From assembly GCF_037392515.1 (NCBI RefSeq), contig NC_090281.1:45794645-45858644 (forward strand): a stretch of 64,000 bases of DNA, given 5' to 3'. The translations under genes were made by a program, and so were the position numbers. Below the pieces are notes generated by a model. That model searched no databases and was not told the origin of the DNA. It worked only from the letters and a program-made list of their open reading frames with translations. The stretch comes from Haliotis asinina. Lineage: Eukaryota; Mollusca; Gastropoda; Lepetellida; Haliotidae. Positions within the stretch are counted from its first letter, which is position 1. Every line of letters begins with the position of its first letter. This document shows, piece after piece, positions 45,516 to 59,800 of this stretch.

Positions 45516-46640
45516 TAAGTTGTCAAAGTTAGATGTAAATGGAAAATTAATGTCAGTTATATATTCTTTGTATCTGAACGTTAGATCGTTTGTTAGCGTT
45601 GGAAGCTATTTTAGTGAATCCTTTAAGAATAATTCGGATTTAATGCAAGGCGATGTTTTGTCTCCAATTCTATTTTCATTTTATCTCAGTGATTTTGAGA
45701 CCCCCTTTTTTTGAAGATAACTGAATTTCTTATAAATGTAAATCCCTAAGTATTTTTCTGTTACTGTATGCAGACGACATGTCCTAATTTCTGAATCAGT
45801 TGATGGTTCACAAAAGCAGTTAGATTCGTTGTTGCATTACGCCACTGAAGTTAAAAAACTATACACGTAATTCTATGGCTTATGCAGAATTGGGTCGTCT
45901 CCCTCGCATATATCAGAGACAATTTAACATGACAAAGTATTGGTGCAAGTTGCTTCACACAAATGATCTTATCATTCGAAATTATTATGAATGTCTTTTG
46001 TGAGAAGTAAAGAGCCGTCGTGTTAATAGCTGGGCGTATCAGGGGAACAATATTTAATCTTTATATTGGTATCAATGAATTATGACATAGAGATGAAGTA
46101 TGTCCTGCATACCTACCTTCTTACATGCGAAGTTTCGATCAAGCATCCCAAGAGATTGTTGTTATTTATCCAATTGATCAGAATGTGTAATTTATATAAA
46201 TATTATTGATATTTGCACTCTACTGTACATGTATTACCTATGTAAAGTTATCCCGCACATCTTCGGGAAATATTTATCTAAATTCCGACGTAACTCTCGT
46301 AATTCAACTATAGAAACAGCATGTTGAAATAACAGAAAGAAACTATGTTTTTTTGTGAAGACGACATCGAAGAGGAGTTGCATTTTATATTAGTATGTCG
46401 CTATTTTATTAATTACAGAAAACTGTACATAAAACCATATTACTACAGATGCCATATTACTAACATATAAAACCATATTAGTACAATGCATAAACGCTTT
46501 CAACTTGTAAGTGTTAGAAATGTAAAACAGTTGTGTAATTTAGGTGAATATTTGTATAAAGCTTCTTGTCTCAGAAATGAAATGATGCTATATAATAAGG
46601 TACTCTCTGTACATTCTACATTATAATCAATGTTTCGTCA
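45516..46640 (+). pseudogene. Non-LTR retrotransposon reverse transcriptase relic
   Basis: 45520-45714 encodes NGKLMSVIYSLYLNVRSFVS and SDLMQGDVLSPILFSFYLSD, the palm-domain motif of LINE reverse transcriptases. In other frames follow LLLYADDM (the catalytic YADD box, ~45770), ELGRLPRIYQRQFNMTKYW (~45890) and CEDDIEEELHFILVCRYFIN (~46355), the C-terminal segment of this LINE type. Several stops and frameshifts are present. Confidence 0.85.
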
Positions 46641-46734
46641 TCCACCTGTGCCAACTTTCGTCTTTGTAGGCACCACTGATTGTCTGTAAAGGTAAATTAT
46701 GAATCTCAATCTGACATGGGCACTCATACAATGA

Positions 46735-46800
46735 GATAATACATCACTTCATATAATGGTATAATACATCACTTCATATAATGGTATAATACATCACCTG
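46735..46800. repeat. 25-bp tandem repeat, ~2.5 copies
   Basis: 'atacatcacttcatataatg' plus 'gtata', repeated. The rest of 46660-47250 holds nothing I can identify. Confidence 0.85.
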
Positions 46801-47260
46801 AATCATCCAAACGTTCATCGATAGGAAGGGGTGCCCATTCTTCACTGAGTCGTGTTTGCATTATCCCAAGATTGATACTAAAGGTGATTTCAGACACGTG
46901 TAAGGAGGAACCATTGTTATACCATTCAGTAAGTTAGACTGGTTTAACGGAATGGAATCGATGACGAAAAACACAGATTGGCAAGGCAGGATGAATGACG
47001 TCTTTAACACGAGCCGAACCTAAGTACGGGAAATTGACGGGGGCTGTTTTGGAAATAACACTATGCAATGTGTGTCAGAGGTTTCTGGAAAGCAAATTAA
47101 GAGTTACTGGAGAAGCGATAGATTTAATGCCTTTCAAATACACGACAAGTTGTACCACGAGGCGTTCAGATCAGATGTGATTTCATTCCGACTTTAAACA
47201 CGTTTTCTTTCAACAAAACGGTTCCAGTGACTTTTATTTTCTATGCAGTGATTCTTGTGA

Positions 47261-50200
47261 ATTGGTGGATGTTTTGGTGTACTCATGTATGCGTGTGGCG
47301 TTGCGCCATGCATTTGTGGATGTGATGGTGGTGGCTCATATATACCGATGGTGGTGCCCAGTGCATTGGTGGATGTTGTGGTGTCCTGATGTATGCCGGT
47401 GGCGGTGCGCGATGCATTGGTGGATGTCATGGTGTACTCATGTATGTCGGTGGCGGTGTCCCATGCATTGGTGGATGTTGTGGTGTACTCACGTATGCCG
47501 GTGGCGGTGCACCATACTTTGGTGGATGTTGAAGTGTACTCATGTATGCCTTTGGCGATGCACCATGCATTGGTGGATGTTTTGGTGTGCTCATGTATGC
47601 CTTTGGCGGTGCACCATGCATTGGTAGATTTTGTAGTGTACTCATGTATGCCGGTGGCGGTGCGCAATGCATTTGTGTGTGATGGTGATGTGTCATGTAT
47701 GCCAGTGGCGGTGCGCCATGCATTGGTTGATGCTGTGGTGTACTCATGTTGTCGATGGCGGTATGCCATGCATTGGTGGATGTGATGGTGGTGTCTCATG
47801 TATGAGGGTGGTGGTACCCCATGCATTGGTGGATGTTGTGGTGTACTCCTGTATGTCGGTGGCAGTGTGCCATGCATTGGTGGATGTGATGATGGTGTCT
47901 CTTGTATGAGGGTGCTGGTGCCCCATGCATTTGTGGATGTTATGGTGTGCTCATGTATGCCAGTGGTAGTGCCCCATGCATTGGTGGATATGATGGTGCT
48001 GTCTCATGTATGCCGGTGGTGGTGCCCCATGATTTAGTGGATGTGATGGTGGTGTCTCATCTATGAGGGTGCTGGTGCGCTATGCATTGGTGGATGTTGT
48101 GGTGTCCTCATGTATGCCAGTGGTAGTGCCCCATGCATTGGTGGATATGATGGTGCTGTCTCATGTATGCCGGTGGTGGTGCCCCATGAATTAGTGGATG
48201 TGATGGTGGTGTCTCATGTATGCTGGTGGCGGTGGACGATGCATTGGTGAATGTTGTGGTGTACTCATCTATGATGGTGGTGGTGCCCCATGCATTGGTG
48301 GATGTTGTGGTGTACTCACGTATGCCGGTGGCGGTGTACCATACTTTGGTGGATGTTGAGGTGTACTCATGTATGCCTTTGGCGATGCACCATGCATTGG
48401 TGGATGTTTTGGTGTGCTCATGTATGCCAGTGGCGGTGCACCATGCATTGGTAGATTTTGTAGTGTACTCCTGTATGCCAGTGGCGGTGCGCAATGCATT
48501 GGTGTATGTGATGGTGGTGTGTCATGTATGCCAGTGGCGGTGCGCCATGCATTGGTGGATGTTGTGGTGTACTCATGTTGTCGATGGCGGTATGCCATGC
48601 ATTGGTGGATGTGATGGTGGTGTCTCATGTATGAGGGTGGCGGTGGACGATGCATTGGTGGATGTTGTGGAGTACTCCTGTATGTCGGTGGCAGTGTGCC
48701 ATGCATTGGTGGATGTGATGGTGTGGTCACGTATGCCAGTGGCGGTGCGCCATGCATTGGTTGATGTTGTGGTGTGCTCATGTATGCCAGTGGCGGTGCG
48801 TCATGCATTGGTGGATTTGATGGTGCTGTCTCATGTATGCCGGTGGTGGTGCCCCATGAATTAGTGGATGTGATGGTGGTGTACTCATGTATGCCGGTGG
48901 CTTTGCCCCATGCATTGGTGGATGTTGTGGTGTCCTCATGTATGCCGGTGGCGTTGCCCCATTTATTGGTGGATGTTGTGGTGTGCTCATGTATGCCGGT
49001 GGCGGTGCCCCATGCATTGGTAGATGTTGTGGTGTACTCATGTATGCCGGTGGCGGTGCGCTATGCATTGGTGGATGTTGTGGTGTGCTCATGTATGCCA
49101 GTGGCGGTGCACCATGCATTTGTGGATGTTATGGTGTGCTCATGTATGCCAGTGGCGGTGCGCCATGCATTGGTGGATTTGATGGTGCTGTCTCATGTAT
49201 GCCGGTGGTGGTGCCCAATGAATTAGTGGATGTGATGGTGGTGTACTCATGTATGCCGGTGGCTTTGCCCCATGCATTGGTGGATGTTGTGGTGTCCTCA
49301 TGTATGCTGGTGGCGGTGCCACATTCATTGGTGGATGTTGTGGTGTGCTCATGTATGCCGGTGGCGGTGCCCCATGCATTGGTAGATGTTGTGGTGTACT
49401 CATGTATGCCGGTGGCGGTGCGCTATGCATTGGTGGATGTTGTGGTGTGCTCATGTATGCCAGTGGCGGTGCACCATGCATTTGTGGATGTTATGGTGTG
49501 CTCATGTATGCCAGTGGCGGTGCGCCATGCATTGGTGGATTTGATGGTGCTGTCTCATGTTTGAGGGTGGTGGTGCCCCATGAATTAGTGGATGTGATGG
49601 TGGTGTCTCATGTATGCTGGTGGCGGTGCGCGATGCATTGGTGGATGTTGTTATGTACTAATGAATGCCTGTGGCGGTATGAAATGCATTGGTCAATGAG
49701 ATGGTGGTGGCTCATGTACAGTGATAGTGGTGCGGAATGCATTGATGAATGTTGTGGTCTGCTCATGTATGCCTGTGGTGGTGCCCCATGCATTGGTGGA
49801 TGTTGTGGTCTGCTCAAGTATGCCAGTGGCGGTGCACCATGCTTTGATTAATGTAGTGGTGTACTCCTGTATGTCGGTGGCGATGTGCCATGCATTTGTG
49901 GATGTGATGGTGGTGTCTAATGTATGAGGGTGGTGGTGTACCATGCATTGGCGGATGTGTTGGTGGTGTCTCATGTATATCTATGAGGATGGTGGTGGCC
50001 CATGCATTTTTGGATGTTGTTGTGTGCTCATGTATGCCGGTGACGGTACCCCATGGATTGGTGGATGTTGTGGTGTCCTCATGTATGCCGGTGGTGGTGC
50101 ACCATGCATTGGTGGATGTGATGGTGGTGTCTCATGTATGCCGGTGGTGGTGCCCAATGCATTGGTGGATGTTGTGGTGTCCTCATGTATGCCGGTGGCT

Positions 50201-50395
50201 GTGCACAGTGCATTGGTGGATGTTGTTATGTACTAATGAGTGCCACTGGCGGTGCCCAATGCATTGGTGGATGTGATGGTGGTGTCTCATGTAAGCCGGT
50301 GGTGGTGCCCCATGCATTGGTGGATGTTGTGGTGTACACATGTATGCCGGTGGCGGTGCACGATTCATTGGTGGATGTTGTGGTGTTCTTATGCA
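47261..50395. repeat. Minisatellite array 2, 51/53-bp unit, ~60 units
   Basis: Same unit family and orientation as array 1. An internal 362-bp higher-order repeat is seen (48778-49119 versus 49140-49481). An open frame of 225 codons (48887-49564) results from uninterrupted 51-bp units. Confidence 0.97.
49636..50336. repeat. Array 2 segment shared with array 1
   Basis: Near-identical partner of 34070-34770. Visible differences are few, for example 'gattaatgtag' versus 'gatggatgtag' at ~49847. Confidence 0.9.
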
Positions 50396-50402
50396 TAGCC
50401 TC

Positions 50403-50777
50403 CCGTTGCACGAAACAAACCTAACTAAGGTTAACCATAAGTTAAGATTGATAACTAAGTTTGGTCCGACCCAACTTTAGCGTCTCTAAGGCTGGGAAGG
50501 GAATATGGAGGCTGCAACGAGATTGAGTTGGAGGAAGCAGAGAGTGTACAGAGACAGAACGAGTCAAATGGACACGCTGAATTCACGTGGTAACAAGGGA
50601 CGCTGCCATTACTCCTACGCTGAAGTGTTCAGCCTCAGTTAAGTTTACGGCTAAGGTTGGAGACCAAGTGAAAGTACCCGTAAGGTTACTTTGTGTAACG
50701 AGCGTATCTTTTTCATAAGGTGATCGTAACTCTAACCTTAGTGTTTATGGTTGATCTAAGGTTGTTTCGAGCAACGG
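50403..50777. mobile_element. MITE with imperfect TIRs, ~375 bp
   Basis: Left end 'ccgttgcacgaaacaaacct' and right end 'aaggttgtttcgagcaacgg' are imperfect inverted repeats. The interior repeats 'aaggtt' and 'aacctta' words. It abuts the end of array 2. A clear target-site duplication was not found. Confidence 0.65.
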
Positions 50778-50904
50778 AACACTGGTGCAGTGAACTATCG
50801 TGTGAGTGTTGATGTAACGTGGTTTGAATAAACTGAACATGATCGAATACTCCTGGTGTATCATTGCAGTGTGCATGTATCATGTAAACGAGGGTAAGAA
50901 CCTG

Positions 50905-51112
50905 TGAAGACACAGATGAGAACCTGTTTTAAGCAACCCATGTCATAAAAGGCAACTAACGGGTTCGGGTGGTCAGAGTCGGCAGCTATGTTCTCATGTC
51001 CTCGCAACCTGCTTGAGTAGATCGATGCTCGTGATGTCAATCATTGGACTGTTTCATCATCTTAGACCGCCGTGTTAGAATTTGAGTATTTGAGCGTTAA
51101 ACACACAAACAA
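50905..51112 (+). repeat. SINE-A copy, diverged
   Basis: 'acctgtgaagacacagatga', 'aaggcaactaacgggttcgg' and 'gatcgatgctcgtgatgtca'. Confidence 0.75.
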
Positions 51113-51280
51113 TCAAAATCAAGATTGTTAGTTTCTTCGACGCCTTGCTTGCTGGTTACAGTGGGCAAGAAGCTTGACAGATGTCAACTCATCACCAAAA
51201 CAGGATGTAATTGTTTGGGTTTTGTGTTTTGACTCATATTCCCACCGGCATACACAACCCACAGACAACGTTTTGCCACA

Positions 51281-51286
51281 TTTATT
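51281..51286 (-). other. Polyadenylation signal for hydrolase-like gene
   Basis: AATAAA on the minus strand, 62 bp downstream of the stop codon at 51348-51350. Confidence 0.6.
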
Positions 51287-51347
51287 AATGTTGAATAAAT
51301 ACAAATAGAACAATGTCTGGATAGAATATTGTGTGTCGGAGTTTCGC

Positions 51348-54300
51348 CTATTGACATCCCATCTGCTTGTAACTGATAGTAGCGAATCCTGTTTCACTAA
51401 TAAAGCATCCGATGCGTTGTGACACACCGTCAGTGTTGAACCAGAACAAGACTTGTTCACTTTCGGCTCCTGCAATACGGACGGTGATGTCGTTGCTGTC
51501 GACGTTGATGTCGACAACTCGCTGCGGAGACATTGGGACCCACTTGTCAAGTTCTCCTTGAATCAGGACCTGATGCCTGTGGAAAAAGAGCACATTGAGC
51601 ATTGACACTGTATGCAAAGTTGCCTCCCCTGAGACACCAGTACCCTGTGATCCAAACTGGAGTTTATGAAATACCCCGTGCTGCATCTCGAATGGTGTCC
51701 AAAGAATATCTAAAAAAAGTATTTCAAAAGTATTATCCTCAATCCTACATCAGTCCACCAATACGCATAATGGGACGGTGGAACAGCCTAGTGTTCGCTC
51801 GTCACGGTTATGATCCGGGTTTGATTCCCGACTGTGGTACAATGTGTGAGTCTTTTGTGGTGTCCTCCACCCTGATATTTCTGGAATATTGTGACTGTGA
51901 ATAAACTAAACATATTCACTCGCTCATATATTATGCTGATACACATATTGATACTGTTTGTCATACAGTCAATATTTGAACCTATGCTGACACTCATATT
52001 AATACTATTTTTCATATTGCAATATTTAGACCAATGTTTAGTAACCCAATTTGTTTTCGGGGTTACACAAAGCCCTTCGTATCCTCGACCGTGTTGTGGT
52101 TATCGGTGGTGACACTTGGCAACGTGTTTGATTGCAGATGAATGTGGATAGGTGCTCTCAATCATCGGATTGCCTGTTACAGACTCGTCAGTGGCTTGTC
52201 TGTTTCAGACACTATTATTTACAGGTCGCTGCCATATGGTATGTGTGTATGTTTTTAAAGACGCAGTCAGTGACATGACAGAGGTCCGTAATTACTGGAG
52301 TCTAGATCTAGTGATTGATGTAATGTCCCACACTAATGTCAACCACTCGAGCTGTATAGTCACCTTTAACGACCGGCAGGTGTTTGATGCCAACATTAAC
52401 TCGGGAACATGAGGCAAGTGTTTCATTTTAGTTTTACGCCGCAATATTCCAGCAATATCACGGTGTGAGGCACAACAAACTGGCTTCGCGCATTGTAACA
52501 ATGAATCGAATCGAATCCGGGTTGTCTCCGTGACGAGCGAACGCTTCAACCACTTGGCTACCCTTCCGCCCTTTCTGGAACATGGGGCTCGCGAGATCAC
52601 TTCATGCCCTGGCACTGTTAAATAACGTTTCTGAAGAAATACAGTCACAAGGATTATGGAAACGAAATCAGGTCAAACTATAATATAGCAAAAGAAACAC
52701 AGCTCTGTTTTGGTCACGTTTTCAGTTAGAAGACTTAAACACGAACGCTTACTTTTATGACATTTCATTTTTGCGTTTGTTTTGCTGTTCAGTATATGTT
52801 GTCCACATCCTTACCCTCCAAATGTCATAACGGGTGAGACATAGTACAGACAGAAGTCCACCATAGTACAGTCACTCAGCAGGAGAGGCTGGGCGTCTGT
52901 CAGCATCTGCAACCTGCTGGGATCTTTGGCAGAGAACACCATGGACTCGGGGAACTGGAAATATACATATAAGTCACCCATTCTGCGTGTGACAGTTATA
53001 TAATGTAGGGAGTGGTGGATGTTTGCTCAATCTTCATTTCAAAGGGATTACTTTTTAAAAATCACGAATAACTTTACTGTTATACCGAGCAGTGTATCAG
53101 AGGTACACAAAATACGTGATCTGGACAAACCAATATTGGACCTTTCGGGACATGCGGTGGCTGAGTGGGGTTTATAACTGACTTCGGTTTTTAGATGTCT
53201 CACTCTGAGGAGGTGGTTTCGCACCCCTGCTGGGTATACACTCATATTTCAGGTAATTTAAGATATTTACACTTCCGATGGCGGTACTCCCAAAGCACCA
53301 CAAGCAATAATGTCCTTAAAGGAGAATACGAGAGAATTTCAATAATTGAACGTAAGAATACAATGGTACCTATTGCATGGATTGTAAGATGTGAACAAAT
53401 GTCAACAGCGTTAAAAGCTAGACAGCAATTAGTACTACATGAATAAAGGGGATGCTAGGTATTATGTATGTATAGCAAAGGTACAAACTACATACTTAAA
53501 CTCATTTCGAAACGTTTGCAAGTGTGCATCAAATAATGCCATACTGGGTGGGTGTGGTAGATACGCGCACGTTTCTACTCATAGGCGTGTTATAAAGTTT
53601 TGGTTAAAAGTATTAAGAATGGAATCGGACCGCCTTCCTCACCAGTGTTATCTTGATGAACGTGGTAAGCATACATATGTTTCACATGTCCGTCACTTGT
53701 TTTTCACGACTGGTCTTCGATTTGTTTGGATAGAGCGATGTGCAGGAAAAATACAAATGTTTAATAGCGCTTTTGCGCAAAGAATCCATGAGATATATTC
53801 CCAGATTTGGCATGGGTCTCTTTGTACATCCACAACTTTAAGGAATTACTCGGCTTTACAGCACTAAGTGATAACACCTAGATTCGTGACATTCTGTAAA
53901 TTACGTATTGCATTCCATTAGTTTAAAGTTAATTTAATGAGAAAAAACATTGTACTAATGAAAGCATTCCTGTATGCCCTACGTATGTATGTTGTAATGT
54001 AGGAGTTCTCAAAGATGAGTACCATGTATTATTTGTATGTGAAAGGTATGCGTACCTCAGAAAAATTATAAAAGTCTGTCTGTCCTCGGTACAAAAAATA
54101 CACTAACCATAACTTCTGTCTCAATTTGCATGAAACATGTGGTTTTCCTTTTCATGAAGATGTACATATGTTCTTCCTGTCACATGTTAAGTTGTCACAG
54201 TCAGTTGAACTTTGGGTCACGTGGCCAAACTACCGAAGAAATAGATTGAACTGAATGGAATCAAATTGGTGCCTCCCATTCTACTGATTCTTCTTCTTCA

Positions 54301-56761
54301 TCTTCTCTGGAAGTTTCTCCTGCTCGATGTAAAATCAGTTAGTATTGATACGGTCTACCTTACAGGTAAAACATGACGTCGGGTACATACATTATAGCTT
54401 CAAATTCCATGGTCACTGTCAAGTTGTCAAATATAATCAAAGAGGGAGCCACCGGTAATAGTCACATTTGACGTCATGTCACGTGATACCACCTCTGCTC
54501 ATTAACTGTCGGGTGTTTCCGCAACAAGCAGAAATCCGAGGTCGTTTTTCACGTTTTTATTGCCATTTTACAAACTTTTTGAGAAATTTTGATACGGAAA
54601 GTGATCTTTAGTGATCAAAGATTCATTAAATGTATTTTGTGTATTGTTTAGAGCCCATCTCAGACATATTCCAGCTATACTGTGGCGGTTTGTAAATAAT
54701 TAAGTCTAGACCAGACAGTCCTTTGATCAACAGTGTGATTATCAACCTTTGTAACTGGGATATGGTGGCAATTGTTAGGTCTGGAAGCCTGGCAAATCTA
54801 CCTTGTTAGTCGCCTCTTACGACAGGTATGGGTTTCTGAAGACCAGTTCTAATCCGGATGGTCTTGGGTTCTATAGATGGACAATTATATTATGTAAGAA
54901 GTGATGGGTACACGCGGAATCTTCATTACAATCGGCTTCGTTTAAAAAATCTTGAATAACAGTCTCTCACACACCCATCGATATTTCAGAGGAGTGCACT
55001 ACACAGATGACCCAGACTGACAGGATTTTGCGGTGGCTCAGAGTTAGAACATTCTAAAGACGCAATAAGTTTTCAAACGCATTCATGGTAAAATGAGAAA
55101 GTAATTAACATGCATTTCCGTGTTTATCAGGCAACGTCATACACTCTGCCTTTGGAATAGAATTGATATGTGGAACTTCTTGAGTTGAAGGGGTGCTCTT
55201 GTTTGAAAAGCTGGTCGGAATAAGTTCTCAGCATAAATATGTCTCTCAAGTCATATGGAGGGTCAAAACTTGATAATTGTATATAATCGTGTCCTTTCTT
55301 GACGGATACCTCTCCATCTTTCTTACCCCTTGGAAACCAGCCATACACGGTGTCATGTTATAACTTCCTTGAAGGTCTGCAGCAAGCACGATGCCGTATT
55401 TGTTGTCGCCACCAAAGTCAGAATATGTTGACCACACTTCACCATCTGGACCATCAAAATCGGCCCATGCCAGCTGAAGACAAATACGCGAGAACCAAAA
55501 CTACATGGATTCTGTTTCTCAATTTCATTCTGAACATTTTGGAAACATCTGATTTGCTCTCCGGCTTGTGATAATGGAACACTAACGGCGTTGTGTACTT
55601 GTTTCGTTCCTGCTTTCAGACAGAGTCCAAAATATGAACGCGACAGGGAAATAGTAAATATGTTTTGGGCCGTCTTTTCTACTTTTACTTTAAAAATAAT
55701 TTTATCCATAAAATTCAGGCAGAAATTGATTTTATCTCCGGTTTTATTGAAAAAGCAAACTGTTCTCTGGAAATGCTAAATGTTCTAAAAACTGCTTTTT
55801 GCCACAGATTGAGTATTTACCCTTCTGATCATGTTGTCTATCGCTGTGGCGGGTCTAGACGGCTTCAGGATCAGTCCGTCCGAATTAACGCTCCTGAAAA
55901 TGGTGAAGGAGTATAATTTATTTTCCTTATCAATAATAATGAATCTAAACAAAGAAAATATGGGGGATGTAAATTGTCAGTTGTGAGACCAGATGCCAGT
56001 CTGCAGTGTGTACACGTGTAGGAGATCCTAACTAAGTAAGACGCCCGTATGGCAAACCGTTTTCACGTTTATTAAGAAATACTGACATCGCAAATGCTTT
56101 TTAGGATATCTTGAACTGAACTGGAGATATCGAAATTGATGAAATATATCTTTGATTATTTACACACATATTTAAATACAATCCACATATCTTCAAAACA
56201 ACTCTTTAAACCATAACCTTAACCTAAACTAACCTAAAAGCTGTCTTTTTATCTTTTAAATTTCTCGATACACATTCGGAAACATTTAGCACTGTTATCA
56301 AGCGTCTTCTAAGCGTTGTCAGTTTAACACGATCACAAGATTAACAATGTGTACCTCATTATGATTGTCTTGTTGAACTTGCCGATCATGTCACTTGGTC
56401 CAACAGGCCCTGTGCTGAGAGTGGCCACCAGTGCGTTCAGCTCCGTGTAAGGTTCTGTTGCGCCTGTGTTAAAGCAATGAATCCATCAACCGCCATACTA
56501 AGATGAGCGCCAAAATGCTTAACTCTTTCCCCAAAATACCTCAGATGTCTGTCATTAGGGATTAGCGAACCGGTACGAAACAAATAACCCTGCATATTTA
56601 ATTTCAAGGATACTTGCATGAATAGATGCACCCACATCTTTCTCACTTACACACAGACACAGACACAGACACAGACAGAGAGACGCATAAGCACATGCAC
56701 ACACTTTTGTCACACATACTGACACACATGCCAAGCAGAGACACACACGCCGACGAACACC

Positions 56762-56829
<68 letters not shown>

Positions 56830-59800
56830 AGTTACACACAGTCACAATTCACATCTGCTTATGCATAATTTTGAATTCAGACGTTGTACAAGTTTTACGA
56901 TGTATGTGATACGTTCTCTACAAATACCTTTATAAGGACTACCAGGTTGGACAGTCGTGGTCCAGAAGTTGTCCTTGAAAGGAGTGATGCCTATAGCCCA
57001 TGCAAAAACAGAGGTGACGCCAATACGCCATTGTTGTGTTCCAGGATGATAGTCATTGCTGGCTCTTGCCTGTTGAGTGATTGACCGACTGAGTGAATTA
57101 TTTTTCACTTTTGTTCGTTGTTTAACGAGGTTCTTGCGATACGATGACATGTATCTATTGCAATAGCGAGTCTGACAACGCGATCCCTTTCGTCTTCTTT
57201 TACGAAAAGCATGGGTTGCTGATGGCCAGTGGTAAACCGGCTGCTCACTGGAAACACTATTTATAAATGCAGGTAAGGTTGAAGTGAGCTTTCCAAAAGA
57301 TCTGTCTAAATTTAACTGCTTTTAAATCATTAGGTTAGGTTAAAATTGTCAAGTAGATACATTCACAAACTGTTGTGTAACATGTTCAGTATTACAAATG
57401 TGTACCTGTGTCACAGCAGGGATAGAGATCCCTTGGAGTAGGTGTCGACTGTTGGCCATACAGTACTGTATCGTCACACCGTTCTTGGCAGCTCCACGCC
57501 CCATCTGGTTGAGCCATGTTTCACCCAGGTAGGCATCGTAGGTGAGGGACGGAACGCCGGCAAACTCCACGTTGAGCCAGTCCTGGTGTGATGTAGATGT
57601 GTCAAACCAAATTGAAACTATTCTATTTGGTATTATGAAATTGATGGACAGTGTTCAACACACACGACGAAATGTTTGAATGTGCTTCTACCATGGACAT
57701 GTGATTATGAAGGCACACACTGGACCCACCACTGGCACCGGTCACAAACACATGCAGAGGCAAGTCAATTGGTCACCAGAAATAACAAAACACGTGCCTA
57801 CCTGCTCATACGTTAGAAGACCCCATTTCCGACCATTGGAGATAAGATCATCCCAGAACGTCTGAAAACAGACGCATTCCATGCACAAAATAGCAAAGGC
57901 AATTCTACCTTGAGAATACATTTTTAATGCTGAATTTTGTTTGGACTGCCGGTATCATTCATCTTACATGATGCCCGACGTGTTCGTGCGAAATACAATC
58001 ACGTCCTAAAGTGCATGCAAAATCTCCAAATCATTGTCATCATCATGATCATCATCATCATCATGCATGTCATTGATGGCTGCATCTTCTAAATGAATAC
58101 CAATATCTTTATTTTTAGAAAGCCAGCAATAGGACTATTTGACCAATAAAGTGAATTCTACAGAGAATCGAATTTGCAAGAATGTCAGACTGAGTGTACA
58201 ACAATTTCAGCACTGACAAAAAAGAACCTGTCTGAGATGCAAAAGAAAGCCCTAAAAATATTTTACATGAAAACGATGTGTCTTGTCAACTCCTTTCAAC
58301 CATTTGCTTGTTCTTCATCAGGACGCTGGACTGGTTTATATAAGGTCGTATAGCCACCCGTCTGTACATGATTAAAGTTACTATACATCTATTGTTTTCT
58401 TTGGTAAACTGAGATGGGAAACAGATAACATGTAAAATGTTTCCCTTCATTGATGTCACATTGTCGCAATGTCTCAAGATAAACAGGAAAAGCATTTATT
58501 CAGGAGCAAGGAGCTACCAGTAATGCTAAGAGACACGTCCCGATATCATTGTTGCCATTAAGTGTTAAACCAATATATTCAGATTGTATGTATTCTTAAT
58601 TAACCAACACAGTCTTGCATATTTCCTAAGAAGGCGGCAGGGTAGCCAAGTGATTAAAACGTTCCATCATCACGATGAAGACCAGGGTTGAAATGGGTAC
58701 ACAGGAATTAAGACGATTTCCGGTGTCCCGATTTCTGGTGCTAGTTTGCAACAAGATGCGCTAAACTGCACCCAGTATGTACATACTCGCTGTCCTTAGA
58801 AATGCACTCGCAGGAAACATGTTTTGCCGTACATTCACCTGACCCAATGGATGTCAACATCAGAAGGCAAACCTATGTTCATGTACTGTTTAGATCCTCA
58901 TTCTTTAACTAGAATTTTCCAGCATGAATATATATGTTCTTACACAGGAACCGTCATCAGTTTGTCCCTTTATCTTCCTTACCTGGTCATTAGGAAGGGC
59001 TTTGTTGTTTTCAATAAGGAAATAATATTTTCCACCATTCTGCCTTGCATATGTTGTGTCGCTTGCCCTGAAATGATAAAGAGTATGTTAAAAGAACAAC
59101 CCATTTGGTATCTGTCTTGTTTGTCTGTGTGTTTGATGCCACACTCAACAATATTCTGCGTAATGGTGGATGTCTTTAAAAAAACAAATTGAGACCAGAA
59201 ACTTCAGTGACTGACATCATGGATACGTTCATATGCATCAACTACGGAATAGCCGATCCCGTTATTCGCCTCTTATACCTTAAGGTTGCTGAAGGTCAAA
59301 TCAAACTATATGTTCTAATTCTTGAATGATTTATTTCAGCCATCTCATGTACTTACCAGTATCTATTATGAGCTGAAATTGGGAGTCCAGTTTTATTGTA
59401 TAGCCACCTGGAATACAAAACATATGTGTCCAGATAAAGCCGATAGTGTAGAAAGGTCGCTTAAGCGTTAGTGGAAATTGTTATATACCCGAAACAAATC
59501 AACAGTTTTCTTGTGTATTGAAGCGCGCATTTAGAATCCAGATTTAGTGCATGTGACAATGTCTCTGAGAACCACCTTTGTTCAGTGATACAGATGCTGT
59601 CACTTACTGCATGCCGTTAGGGAACACTTCTGGAGTGCTCTCCCATGTTTTGACTCCATCACCAACACCTTTGTAGTACCACCAGGAGTCGAACTGCAGG
59701 TACCTGAAGCAGAGTGGTTGAGTGAGAAAGATGTTGAGTGATTGGTTGTGAGTGGTTCACTGAGTTGTCGAGTGAGTGGTTGAGTGAGTGAGTTTCATTC

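Noticed and set aside
55127..55348. Minus frame YGWFPRGKKDGEVSVKKG overlapping exon 13, suggesting a frameshift in the hydrolase-like gene
   Set aside because: Exon 13 ends in its own frame at MTPCMAGFQG with the strong donor GGG|gtaaga (55327) and joins exon 14 (FPESMVF) in phase 0. The other frame is intron read-through.
56643..56868. His/Thr- and Cys/Val-rich ORFs
   Set aside because: They are translations of the (CA)n microsatellite.
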